Shown here piece after piece: positions 36,957-45,054 of a stretch of 64,000 bases of DNA. The translations under genes and the position numbers were made by a program. The stretch comes from Pseudomonas sp. RIT-PI-S. GTDB taxonomy: Bacteria; Pseudomonadota; Gammaproteobacteria; Pseudomonadales; Pseudomonadaceae. Numbering within the stretch: position 1 is the stretch's first letter; each line of letters begins with the position of its first letter. The DNA is taken from contig NZ_JANZKJ010000006.1 in the NCBI RefSeq assembly GCF_025642975.1, positions 1 through 64,000 of the forward strand, read 5' to 3'. The notes beneath the pieces are model-generated. The model made no database searches. It was not told where the DNA came from and worked only from the letters and a program-made list of their open reading frames with translations.

Positions 36957-38408
36957 ATGACCGTACGCCGTACAAAAATCGTCGCCACCCTCGGCCCAGC
37001 CAGCAATTCGCCCGAGGTCCTGGAGCAACTGATCCTCGCCGGGCTCGATGTGGCTCGCCTCAATTTCTCCCATGGCACGCCGGATGAACACAAGGCGCGC
37101 GCGCGCCTGATCCGCGACATCGCCGCTCGCCACGGCCGCCACGTGGCGCTGCTGGGCGACCTGCAAGGGCCGAAGATCCGCATTGCCAAGTTTGCCGGCA
37201 AGCGCATCGAACTCAAGGTCGGCGACCCCTTCACCTTCTCCACCACGCACCCTTTGACCGAAGGCAACCAGCAGGTGGTGGGCATCGATTACCCAGACCT
37301 GGTCAAGGACTGCGGCGTGGGCGATGAACTGCTGCTCGATGATGGCCGCGTGGTGATGCGTGTGGAACGCGCCGACGCCGACGCGCTACATTGCGTGGTG
37401 CTGATCGGCGGTCCGCTGTCCGACCATAAAGGTATCAACCGTCGCGGCGGCGGCCTCACCGCCCCGGCCCTGACCGAAAAAGACAAGGCTGACATCAAGC
37501 TGGCCGCCGAGATGGAGCTGGACTACCTGGCGGTATCGTTCCCGCGCGACGCCTCGGACATGGAATATGCCCGCGAACTGCGTGACGCCGCCGGTGGCAC
37601 CGCTTGGCTGGTCGCCAAGATCGAGCGCGCCGAAGCGGTCGCCGATGACGAGAGCCTCGACGGCTTGATCCGCGCCAGCGATGCGGTAATGGTAGCCCGC
37701 GGTGATCTGGGCGTGGAAATCGGCGACGCCGAACTGGTGGCCATCCAGAAGAAAATCATCCAGCACGCCCGCCGCAATAACAAAGCGGTGATCGTCGCGA
37801 CCCAGATGATGGAGTCGATGATTCAGAACCCCATGCCGACTCGTGCCGAAGTCTCTGACGTGGCCAACGCCGTGCTGGACTACACCGATGCGGTGATGCT
37901 TTCGGCCGAAAGCGCCGCCGGCGCCTACCCGATCGAGGCCGTGCAGGCCATGGCGCGGATTTGCGTGGGTGCCGAGAAACACCCCACCAGCAAGAAGTCC
38001 AGCCACCGGCTATACACGCAGTTTTCCCGCTGCGACGAGAGCATTGCCCTGGCGGCCATGTACACGGCCAACCACTTCCCCGGCGTGAAGGCGATCATCG
38101 CCTTGACCGAAAGCGGCTATACCCCGCTGATCATGTCGAGAATCCGCTCCTCGGTGCCGATCTTCGCGTTCTCACCGCACCGCGAGACTCAAGCCCGGGT
38201 GGCGATGATGCGTGGCGTCTACACCGTGCCGTTCGACCCGTCGGCGCTGGAAGTCGGCAAGGTCAGCCAGGCGGCGGTGGATGAGCTGCTCAAGCGCGGC
38301 GTGGTCGAGCCAGGCGATTGGGTGATCCTCACCAAGGGCGACAGCTACCACACCATCGGCGGCACCAACGGGATGAAAATCCTCCACGTCGGCGACCAGC
38401 TCGTCTGA
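36957..38408 (+). CDS. pykA: Pyruvate kinase (PykA type)
   Basis: This 483-residue enzyme converts PEP and ADP to pyruvate and ATP at the end of glycolysis/Entner-Doudoroff. Motifs include T-K-I-V-A-T-L-G-P-A-S at the N-terminus, L-N-F-S-H-G, and the active-site region V-A-K-I-E-R-A-E-A. M-V-A-R-G-D-L-G-V-E and V-A-T-Q-M-M-E-S-M also follow in order. Length and start agree with the AMP-regulated PykA type. It is monocistronic and a hairpin follows it. It is divergent from the lipoprotein gene with a 157-bp promoter region. Confidence 0.95.
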   Translation: MTVRRTKIVATLGPASNSPEVLEQLILAGLDVARLNFSHGTPDEHKARARLIRDIAARHGRHVALLGDLQGPKIRIAKFAGKRIELKVGDPFTFSTTHPLTEGNQQVVGIDYPDLVKDCGVGDELLLDDGRVVMRVERADADALHCVVLIGGPLSDHKGINRRGGGLTAPALTEKDKADIKLAAEMELDYLAVSFPRDASDMEYARELRDAAGGTAWLVAKIERAEAVADDESLDGLIRASDAVMVARGDLGVEIGDAELVAIQKKIIQHARRNNKAVIVATQMMESMIQNPMPTRAEVSDVANAVLDYTDAVMLSAESAAGAYPIEAVQAMARICVGAEKHPTSKKSSHRLYTQFSRCDESIALAAMYTANHFPGVKAIIALTESGYTPLIMSRIRSSVPIFAFSPHRETQARVAMMRGVYTVPFDPSALEVGKVSQAAVDELLKRGVVEPGDWVILTKGDSYHTIGGTNGMKILHVGDQLV

Positions 38409-38418
38409 TATCACGCTT

Positions 38419-38446
38419 AGGGGGAACAGGTTTCGCCATTCCCCTT
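38419..38446 (+). terminator. Probable terminator after pykA
   Basis: AGGGGGAA and TTCCCCTT pair (one wobble) around a loop that can form two more G-C pairs. It is followed only by CAGTTT, so the T-tract is weak. Confidence 0.5.
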
Positions 38447-38511
38447 CAGTTTGCGCGGCCTTCTTGATACTGTGGCTCGTTTTTTCAGACGACTCCCTAC
38501 AGGAAGGCCTC

Positions 38512-39351
38512 ATGACCGTCGCTGCGCTTGCTGAAATTTTCAAACAAAACGAAAGCGCCATACTTGAACAATGGATCGAGATCCAGCGCAAGGCTGGTAT
38601 CCGCTCGGACCTGATCGACGATCGCACCATGGTCGACAACTCCCGTGACCTGCTTAAAGCGTTCATCCGTGCGCTGAGCGAGAGCGGCGACGACCTGGCC
38701 CTGCCGGGCTGGAGCCCGGTCAAGTCTTTCCTGGAGCGTCTTTCCCAGGCACAAAGCCGCCAGGGCTTCACCCCCTCGGAAACCGCCACGTTCATCTTCT
38801 CGCTCAAAGAACCGCTGTTCGCCCTGCTGCAACAAGACGGCACCCAGGCCAATGCCGAACTGCTGGCGGCCAGCCAGTTGATCGACAAGCTCGGGCTCTA
38901 CAGCATGGAGCGCTTCGTCGCAGGCCGCGAGGAAGTCATCCGTGAGCAGCAAGAGAGCATGCTCGAGCTGTCTACCCCAGTCGTGCAGCTGTGGGCAGGC
39001 GTGCTGGCCGTGCCGCTGATCGGCTCGCTGGACAGCAACCGCACCCAGGTGGTGATGGAAGCCCTGCTGCAGAAGATCGTGGAAACCGAATCGGACATCG
39101 CCATCATCGACATCACTGGCGTACCGACCGTGGATACCATGGTTGCCCAGCACCTGCTCAAGACCATCACTGCGGCCAAGCTGATGGGCGCACGTTGCAT
39201 CATCAGCGGCATTCGCCCGCAGATCGCCGCAACCATCGTGCATCTGGGCGTGGAACTGGGCGATGTTGTCACTAAGGCCTCGCTTTCCGACGCCTTCCAA
39301 ATGGCCCTTAAAGAGCTGAACGTTCGCCTCGTCAGCGCTAACCCTCGCTAA
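38512..39351 (+). CDS. rsbR: RsbR-like stressosome sensor/scaffold
   Basis: This 279-residue protein has an N-terminal RsbRD-type four-helix sensor domain (residues about 5-145, NESAILEQWIEIQRKAG) and a C-terminal STAS domain (about 155-275). The phosphoacceptor region of RsbR paralogues is conserved: I-I-D-I-T-G-V-P-T-V-D-T (residues 198-209) and I-R-P-Q-I-A-A-T-I-V (Thr241). With RsbS it should build the stressosome that captures RsbT. The sensor domain is neither a globin nor LOV, so the stimulus is unknown. Good RBS AGGAAGG; first gene of a six-gene operon. Confidence 0.88.
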   Translation: MTVAALAEIFKQNESAILEQWIEIQRKAGIRSDLIDDRTMVDNSRDLLKAFIRALSESGDDLALPGWSPVKSFLERLSQAQSRQGFTPSETATFIFSLKEPLFALLQQDGTQANAELLAASQLIDKLGLYSMERFVAGREEVIREQQESMLELSTPVVQLWAGVLAVPLIGSLDSNRTQVVMEALLQKIVETESDIAIIDITGVPTVDTMVAQHLLKTITAAKLMGARCIISGIRPQIAATIVHLGVELGDVVTKASLSDAFQMALKELNVRLVSANPR

Positions 39352-39361
39352 GGTCGCGACA

Positions 39362-39784
39362 ATGGTCGACAAGATTCCAATTCTTAAAATGGGTCGCTAC
39401 CTGCTGCTGAGCATCCAGGTAGACATGCATGACCAATTGGCCATGGACCTGCAGGAGGACCTGACCGAACAGATCGTTCGGCACAGTGCCAAGGGCGTGC
39501 TGATCGATATCTCTTCGCTGGAGATCGTCGACTCCTTTATCGGTCGCATGCTGTCGCACATCGCCAACGTGTCCCGGATTCTCGACGCCAAGGTAATCGT
39601 TGTCGGTATGCAGCCGGCAGTCGCGATCACCCTGGTGGAACTCGGGCTGTCGTTGTCTGGAATCGCCACCGCGCTCAATGTCGAGAAAGGCATGCGCTGG
39701 CTGGAAAAAAACGTGAACGATGATCTAGTCGCCGAGGTCGAGAGTGACGAACACAGAGACACTCCCGCTGAAACAGGAAACTGA
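39362..39784 (+). CDS. rsbS: RsbS-like STAS antagonist
   Basis: This 140-residue protein is a single STAS domain with the RsbS hallmark I-D-I-S-S-L-E-I-V-D-S-F-I-G-R (Ser58 is the equivalent of the phosphorylated serine of B. subtilis RsbS). It forms the stressosome core and binds RsbT until phosphorylated. It lies 10 bp behind rsbR. Its 3' end overlaps rsbT by 41 bp, a larger overlap than usual, giving an acidic extension (EVESDEHRDTPAETGN) beyond the domain. Confidence 0.9.
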   Translation: MVDKIPILKMGRYLLLSIQVDMHDQLAMDLQEDLTEQIVRHSAKGVLIDISSLEIVDSFIGRMLSHIANVSRILDAKVIVVGMQPAVAITLVELGLSLSGIATALNVEKGMRWLEKNVNDDLVAEVESDEHRDTPAETGN

Positions 39785-40142
39785 CATCGTCATTATCCGC
39801 CAACGGGTCCGCAAGGCCGCCGAGGAAGCGCGGCTGGGCCTGGTATCGCAGACCAAGATCGTTACCGCGGCCAGCGAGATCGCGCGTAACGCGTTGATCT
39901 ACGGCGGCGGTGGCGAGTGTCTGCTTGAACGCACATTGCGCGATGGCCGCGCGGCAGTCCGGCTGGTGGTCGCTGACCAAGGCCAGGGCATCGCCGACCT
40001 GGATCAAGCGATGGTCGATGGCTACACCTCAGGCAGCGGCCTGGGCCTCGGCCTGAGCGGCGCCCGTCGGCTAGTGGATCACTTCAGCATTCAGAGCGCC
40101 GCAGGCGCGGGTACCACCGTGGAACTGTGGAAATGGAAGTAG
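39744..40142 (+). CDS. rsbT: RsbT-like serine/threonine kinase
   Basis: This 132-residue GHKL kinase has an N-box A-A-S-E-I-A-R-N-A-L-I-Y-G, a G1 box V-A-D-Q-G-Q-G-I and a G2 loop G-S-G-L-G-L-G-L-S-G-A-R-R-L. In Gram-positive systems RsbT phosphorylates RsbR/RsbS and, once freed, activates the phosphatase RsbU. The start is GTG at 39744 inside rsbS, so translation is coupled. No RsbU-type gene is adjacent; the downstream PP2C and kinase genes carry their own RsbT-like domains. Confidence 0.9.
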   Translation: MTNTETLPLKQETDIVIIRQRVRKAAEEARLGLVSQTKIVTAASEIARNALIYGGGGECLLERTLRDGRAAVRLVVADQGQGIADLDQAMVDGYTSGSGLGLGLSGARRLVDHFSIQSAAGAGTTVELWKWK

Positions 40143-41113
40143 ATAGCCGGGTTTGCAGCCTGGTGATCCCTGTCGGTGACCTGGCCCATGTGGATGCGGC
40201 TCGCCGGGCGATCGTGCGTCAGGCGAGCCAGCTGACCGACGACGAAGAACGCCTCGGCAAACTCACCATCGTGGTTCAAGAGCTGGGGCGCAACCTGGTG
40301 CTGCACGCAGGCCACGGCCAGCTGATCTATCGCCAGGGGCCGGATAGCATCAGCCTGCTGGCCGTGGACAGCGGCCCCGGCATGGCCAACGTAGGGCAAT
40401 GCCTGGCCGACCATTACTCCTCCATCGGTACCATGGGCGTTGGGCTGGGGTCGGTCCGGCGCCTGGCGGATCAGTTCGATATTTTCTCCCAGCCAGAGCA
40501 GGGCACCGTGGTGTTCGCCGGCTTCGAGCTGGCCCCACCTTCTACAGGCTTGCGCCATGGCGCCGTGTGCGTGCCGTATCCGGGCGAGAACGTGGCCGGC
40601 GATGCCTGGGCGGTGGTGGGTAATCGAGTGATGATCTGTGATGGCCTGGGCCATGGCCACGCCGCGAGCGCCGCCAGCACGCGCGCTCGCGAAGTGTTTG
40701 AGGAGCACGACGCGCGTCACTCGCTGGAACAGCTGATGGACAAGTTGCACCGCGCGTTGATGCCCACCCGCGGCGGGGCGGTCGGTATTGCCGAAATAAA
40801 ACCGGAAACACGCCAGGTGCTGTATTGCGGCATGGGTAATATCGCCGGGCTGGTGCTCGGGGAAAAAAACCGCGGCATGGTGTCCAGCAATGGCACGGTT
40901 GGCTACAGAATTGGTCGAATCCATACCTTTTCTTATCCATGGGACCCAGGCTCCGTGCTCATTATGACCAGCGATGGCATCAAGACCCGTCTCGACACCG
41001 ACAGCTACCCAGGGCTGCGCGTTCGCCATCCGGAAGTCATCGCCGGGTTGTTGCACCGGGACTTCCACCGTCAGAACGACGACTCCACCGTGGTGGTGGC
41101 GCGAATTGACTGA
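40127..41113 (+). CDS. RsbT-like HATPase fused to an RsbX/SpoIIE-type PP2C phosphatase
   Basis: This 328-residue protein has two parts. An N-terminal GHKL domain (about 1-145) carries V-V-Q-E-L-G-R-N-L-V-L-H-A-G, A-V-D-S-G-P-G-M and G-V-G-L-G-S-V-R-R-L. The C-terminal PP2C-like domain (about 155-328) carries G-D-A-W-A-V, I-C-D-G-L-G-H-G-H-A-A-S and N-D-D-S-T-V-V-V. RsbX dephosphorylates RsbR/RsbS to reset the stressosome, and that is the likely role; the fused GHKL part is extra. The frame opens with GTG at 40127 overlapping rsbT by 16 bp, with an alternative ATG at 40133. Confidence 0.85.
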   Translation: MEMEVDSRVCSLVIPVGDLAHVDAARRAIVRQASQLTDDEERLGKLTIVVQELGRNLVLHAGHGQLIYRQGPDSISLLAVDSGPGMANVGQCLADHYSSIGTMGVGLGSVRRLADQFDIFSQPEQGTVVFAGFELAPPSTGLRHGAVCVPYPGENVAGDAWAVVGNRVMICDGLGHGHAASAASTRAREVFEEHDARHSLEQLMDKLHRALMPTRGGAVGIAEIKPETRQVLYCGMGNIAGLVLGEKNRGMVSSNGTVGYRIGRIHTFSYPWDPGSVLIMTSDGIKTRLDTDSYPGLRVRHPEVIAGLLHRDFHRQNDDSTVVVARID

Positions 41114-42872
41114 CCTCCGGCGCCTGACAAGCCTGCTCATCCAGGCTGAAACCGATGTGGTCATGTGCCGCCAATGTGCCAAGCAGATCGCCGGCTGGCT
41201 GGGCTTGCCCACGCTCGACCAGATCCGCCTGGCCACGGCGGTCTCGGAACTCGCGCGCAATATCTACCAGTACGCCGGTAGCGGCACCTTCCATTTTTAT
41301 CTGGATCGCGACCCGCTGGGCAAAGCGGCCGGCATCATGTTCGAGGCCATCGATCAGGGCCCCGGTATCGCCGAGCTGCAGGATATCCTCAACGGCAGCT
41401 ACATCTCGCCCACCGGCATGGGCGTAGGCTTGCTGGGCGCTCGGCGGCTGCTGGAGCACTGGACTATCGAAACCGGCCCGACCGGTACCCGTATCCGGGC
41501 GGGCAAAGCCGTGCACCCGCCCCTGCCCTTCCCCGACGACCGCAAGATCGAGGGGCTACGCCGTACGCTTGCCAGCGCGGGCCTGGCTGACCCCTTCATC
41601 GCGCTGCAAGAGCAAGGCTCGGAGCTACTGCTCACTGCTTCGGAATTGGAGAGCAAGCAGCGCGAGCTTGAAGCCACCAACCTGGAATTGGAAACCACCA
41701 ACAAAGGGGTGGTCGCGCTTTATTCGGAACTGGAAAAAACCGCTCACGAACTGACTGCAGCCAGCGAGTCCAAGAGCCGTTTCTTTTCCAACATGACTCA
41801 TGAGTTCCGCACCCCGATCAACATCATCGAGAACATCTCCAAGCTGTTGCTCAACGGTACCGATGGCCACCTCAATCCCGAGCAGCTCAAGCAAGTAGGC
41901 TTTATCAGCGCGGCAGCCGGTGAGCTGGCCGAGATGGTCAATGAACTGCTGGACCTCGCCGAAGCCGAGTCCGGGCGCATGGAGGTGGTGGCCTCGGCCT
42001 TCCCCCTGGAGACCTTCGTCGAACAGCTGCGGCAGTTCACCGCCGCGCTGGCGCTGCGTTACCCGCGCCTGACTTGGGAAGTCATCCCGCTCGAACACCC
42101 TGTGGTACTGGAAACCGACCGTAACCGGCTGTTCCAGATCATGCGCAACCTGATCAGCAATGCCTTCAAATACACCCCCGAAGGCTCAGTGACGGTACGG
42201 GTGTTCCAGCCTAGCGAGAAAACCATCGAACTGGTCGTCGAAGACACCGGGGTCGGGATTTCCGAGGATAACCTGGGGCGGATATTCGAAGAATTCGCCC
42301 GGGTACGCATGCCTGGCCTGACCCAGGTCCAAGGCAATGGCCTTGGCTTGCCCCTGGCACAACGGCTGGCGGTTCTGCTGCACGGCGAGATTCGCGTGCG
42401 CAGTGTGCCTGGCCAGGGCAGCCAGTTCAGCGTGGACATCGCCAGGCGGCTTCACGAGGAAGACGATGACGACCTGCGCAGCTTGAGCCTTGAAGGGCTG
42501 ACAGTGCTGATCATCGACGACAACGACGGCGATCGCTACCTGCTACGGCATCTGCTCGAGCCCTACAAACCGCTGATCATCGAAGCAGCGTCCGCCGGCG
42601 ACAGCATCGACAAGCTGCACGCGGTACGTCCCGACATCATCTTCCTGGACCTTGAATTGCCCGACATTTATGGTGCAGACCTGCTCGAAAGCATGGACTG
42701 GGCGATGCACGCACGCGTGCTGATCAACACTGCCAAGCCGCTAGAAGAGGCCGAGCGGCTGGCGCTGGCAAGCCAATGCGCGGGCGTGCTGCTCAAAGGC
42801 CAGCCCAATTACACGGATTCGGTGCTGCGGCAACTGCGGCAGCTCTCGGGGAGTTTCCGCGATGCGCACTAG
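41106..42872 (+). CDS. Hybrid histidine kinase with N-terminal RsbT-like domain
   Basis: This roughly 588-residue protein has four parts. The first is an RsbT-like GHKL domain (about 1-140; A-V-S-E-L-A-R-N-I-Y-Q-Y-A-G). The second is a coiled coil (about 175-225). The third is a HisKA/HATPase pair with H-box M-T-H-E-F-R-T-P-I-N, N-box N-L-I-S-N-A-F-K-Y-T-P and G-box E-D-T-G-V-G-I. The fourth is a C-terminal receiver domain (V-L-I-I-D-D-N-D-G-D-R, phospho-Asp in I-I-F-L-D-L-E-L-P-D). No transmembrane segment is seen, so it is cytoplasmic. The start is probably TTG at 41106, overlapping the phosphatase gene by 8 bp. It may receive the stressosome signal. Confidence 0.85.
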   Translation: MTDLRRLTSLLIQAETDVVMCRQCAKQIAGWLGLPTLDQIRLATAVSELARNIYQYAGSGTFHFYLDRDPLGKAAGIMFEAIDQGPGIAELQDILNGSYISPTGMGVGLLGARRLLEHWTIETGPTGTRIRAGKAVHPPLPFPDDRKIEGLRRTLASAGLADPFIALQEQGSELLLTASELESKQRELEATNLELETTNKGVVALYSELEKTAHELTAASESKSRFFSNMTHEFRTPINIIENISKLLLNGTDGHLNPEQLKQVGFISAAAGELAEMVNELLDLAEAESGRMEVVASAFPLETFVEQLRQFTAALALRYPRLTWEVIPLEHPVVLETDRNRLFQIMRNLISNAFKYTPEGSVTVRVFQPSEKTIELVVEDTGVGISEDNLGRIFEEFARVRMPGLTQVQGNGLGLPLAQRLAVLLHGEIRVRSVPGQGSQFSVDIARRLHEEDDDDLRSLSLEGLTVLIIDDNDGDRYLLRHLLEPYKPLIIEAASAGDSIDKLHAVRPDIIFLDLELPDIYGADLLESMDWAMHARVLINTAKPLEEAERLALASQCAGVLLKGQPNYTDSVLRQLRQLSGSFRDAH

Positions 42873-43986
42873 GCGGATTCTTATCATCGATGACATGCAC
42901 GCCAACCGTTATGTGTTGCGCAAGATCCTGTCCAACGAGCAGAACTACGAAGTACTCGAAGCTAGCAACGGCGCCGACGGCCTGGCGTTGATGGACACCA
43001 CTGTCGACCTGGTGATCCTGGACATCAACCTGCCCGACATGAGCGGCTTCGAGCTGATTCGCGAAGCCGAGCGCAAGCTTGGCAGCGATCACGTACCGGC
43101 GATCATAAACATATCCGCGACCTTCATCAGTGGCGCGGACAAGGCCATGGGCCTGAACAAGGGTGCCCGGGCCTACCTGACCCACCCGATCGACGCCGAG
43201 GAAATGCTTGCCACCATCGCCAGCCTGGTCAAATCCGATAACCGTCTGGAGCGGATCGAGCGGCGGCGACAGGTTGCGGTAGCACGCAGCGAAAGCCTTC
43301 GGGCAGAAAAAATCATGCTTGAGCGCTTCATGCGCTCGTTCAGCCATGACCTGCGCTCCCCTCTGGCGGCGGCCACCATGGTCACCGGGCTGATGAAGAA
43401 AAACCCCGCCCGGCGCACCGAGGAGCTGTTGCAGATCCTTGAAGACAACTTGCGGCGCATAGACCGTATGATCGGCAACGTGCTGGACATCTCGCACGTT
43501 GCCATGGGAGGCGGTATCAAGCTGGCTGCCGAGCCTCTGGTGGTCGGCCCCCTGTTCGAAGACGCACTGAACAACCTTCGGCTGCAAGTGCCGCAGGTGA
43601 TCGAAGCGCAGCTGAACGCCACGGATGTAGTGGTCAGCTGGGATCGAAACGCGTTCCTGCGTATTCTCGACAACCTGGTCATCAATGCCAGCAAACATGG
43701 CGACCACGAAGCGCCTATCCGGGTAACCCAGTGGCTGGATGGCAGCGATATCCGCTTCAGCGTGGCGAACCTTGGCAGCTTCCCCGAAGAAGTGCTGACC
43801 AACCTGGCCACGCCTTACTTTATTTCAACCCGTAGCGAAACCAAGGGCTGGGGCCTGGGGCTGCCTATCGTCAAGGCGTTGTGCGAAAGCTGCGGCGGGC
43901 ATGTGGCCTTCGATAACCACGACGGCGGAGCGAAGGTAGAGGTGCGGCTGCCGTTGAGCCTGCAAGGGGTTGGCGAGCGGCCCTGA
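42862..43986 (+). CDS. Receiver-histidine kinase protein (REC-HisKA-HATPase)
   Basis: This 374-residue protein has an N-terminal receiver domain (I-L-I-I-D-D-M-H-A-N-R; phospho-Asp in L-V-I-L-D-I-N-L-P-D). It is followed by a linker helix, an H-box F-S-H-D-L-R-S-P-L-A, an N-box L-D-N-L-V-I-N-A-S-K-H-G and a G2 box G-W-G-L-G-L-P-I-V-K. There is no membrane segment and no DNA-binding or GGDEF output domain. It overlaps the preceding hybrid kinase by 11 bp and ends the operon. The phosphorelay presumably continues to a partner encoded elsewhere. Confidence 0.87.
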   Translation: MRTRRILIIDDMHANRYVLRKILSNEQNYEVLEASNGADGLALMDTTVDLVILDINLPDMSGFELIREAERKLGSDHVPAIINISATFISGADKAMGLNKGARAYLTHPIDAEEMLATIASLVKSDNRLERIERRRQVAVARSESLRAEKIMLERFMRSFSHDLRSPLAAATMVTGLMKKNPARRTEELLQILEDNLRRIDRMIGNVLDISHVAMGGGIKLAAEPLVVGPLFEDALNNLRLQVPQVIEAQLNATDVVVSWDRNAFLRILDNLVINASKHGDHEAPIRVTQWLDGSDIRFSVANLGSFPEEVLTNLATPYFISTRSETKGWGLGLPIVKALCESCGGHVAFDNHDGGAKVEVRLPLSLQGVGERP

Positions 43987-44008
43987 GGCGTGGCGGAGGT
44001 CAGGGGCT

Positions 44009-44052
44009 GTAGGAAGCGCCAGACGTTCGCAGGCTGGCGCCAGCTCCTACAA
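44009..44052. repeat. REP-like element, copy C (paired)
   Basis: TGTAGGAAGCGCCAG reads into GTTCGCAGGCTGGCGCCAG-type sequence and CTCCTACA, so the ends are complementary. The core repeats those at 17794-17822 and 25605-25630. It lies between the convergent stops of the kinase operon and hemB and may act as a 3'-end hairpin. Confidence 0.6.
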
Positions 44053-44061
44053 GAGCAGGGA

Positions 44062-45036
44062 TCAAATCCCGTCGCGCGCAATATCCATGGCGAAGTAGGT
44101 CAGGATGAGGTCCGCGCCAGCTCGCTTGATCGCCCCCAGGCTCTCACGCATGACTCGCGCTTCATCGATCGCGCCGGCGGCCGCGCCGAACTTGATCATC
44201 GCGTATTCGCCACTCACCTGATATGCCGCCAGCGGTAGTCGCGAGGCCTCGCGAATGTCGCGGATGATGTCCAGGTAGGCCCCGGCTGGTTTCACCATCA
44301 AGGCATCGGCCCCTTCCTGCTCGTCGAGCAACGACTCGCGGATCGCCTCGCGGCGGTTCATCGGGTTCATCTGGTAAGCCTTGCGATCGCCCTTCAAGGC
44401 TGTGCCGCCAGCCTCCCGGAATGGGCCGTAGAGTGACGAGGCGAACTTGGTGGAGTACGCCATGATCGAGGTCTGGTGAAACCCGGCTGCGTCCAACGCG
44501 CCACGGATCGCCTGCACCTGGCCGTCCATCGCAGCGGAAGGGGCAATGAAATCAGCGCCTGCCTGAGCCGCAACCACCGCCTGCTTGCCGAGATTGATCA
44601 GGGTCGCGTCATTATCGACTTCATGCCCGTGCAGCACGCCACAATGCCCGTGGGAGGTGTACTCACAGAAACAGGTGTCGGACATCACCAGCAGCTCGGG
44701 CGCGGTGTCCTTGCAAATGCGCGCCATGCGCGCCACCAGCCCATTTTCGTTCCAGGTGTCGCTGCCGGTAGCATCCAGGTGATGGGACACCCCGAAGGTC
44801 ATCACCGAACGGATGCCCGCGCGGGCATAGCGCTCGATTTCGCCCGCCAGGCGGGACTCGGGAATACGGTTCACCCCCGGCATGCTGGTGATCGGCACGA
44901 AGTCGTCGATGCCCTCTTCCACGAAGATCGGCAGCACCAGGTCCTCTAGCCGAAACTCCGTCTCCTGGAACACCGAGCGCAGGGCCGGCGATTGCCGAAG
45001 GCGGCGTGGGCGGCTGACGGGAAACATATTGCTCAT
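44062..45036 (-). CDS. hemB: Delta-aminolevulinic acid dehydratase, cysteine-rich zinc type
   Basis: This 324-residue porphobilinogen synthase condenses two ALA molecules in haem synthesis. The Schiff-base lysine regions M-A-Y-S-T-K-F-A-S and M-V-K-P-A-G are present. The metal segment reads [15 protein letters not shown], i.e. the three-cysteine zinc site. The P. aeruginosa enzyme, as I know it, lacks these cysteines and uses magnesium, so this looks like a different or second HemB. It starts 18 bp after cfa and is probably co-transcribed with it, an unusual pairing. Confidence 0.92.
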   Translation of the reverse strand: MSNMFPVSRPRRLRQSPALRSVFQETEFRLEDLVLPIFVEEGIDDFVPITSMPGVNRIPESRLAGEIERYARAGIRSVMTFGVSHHLDATGSDTWNENGLVARMARICKDTAPELLVMSDTCFCEYTSHGHCGVLHGHEVDNDATLINLGKQAVVAAQAGADFIAPSAAMDGQVQAIRGALDAAGFHQTSIMAYSTKFASSLYGPFREAGGTALKGDRKAYQMNPMNRREAIRESLLDEQEGADALMVKPAGAYLDIIRDIREASRLPLAAYQVSGEYAMIKFGAAAGAIDEARVMRESLGAIKRAGADLILTYFAMDIARDGI

Positions 45037-45054
45037 TTCAATACCTTTAAGTGA

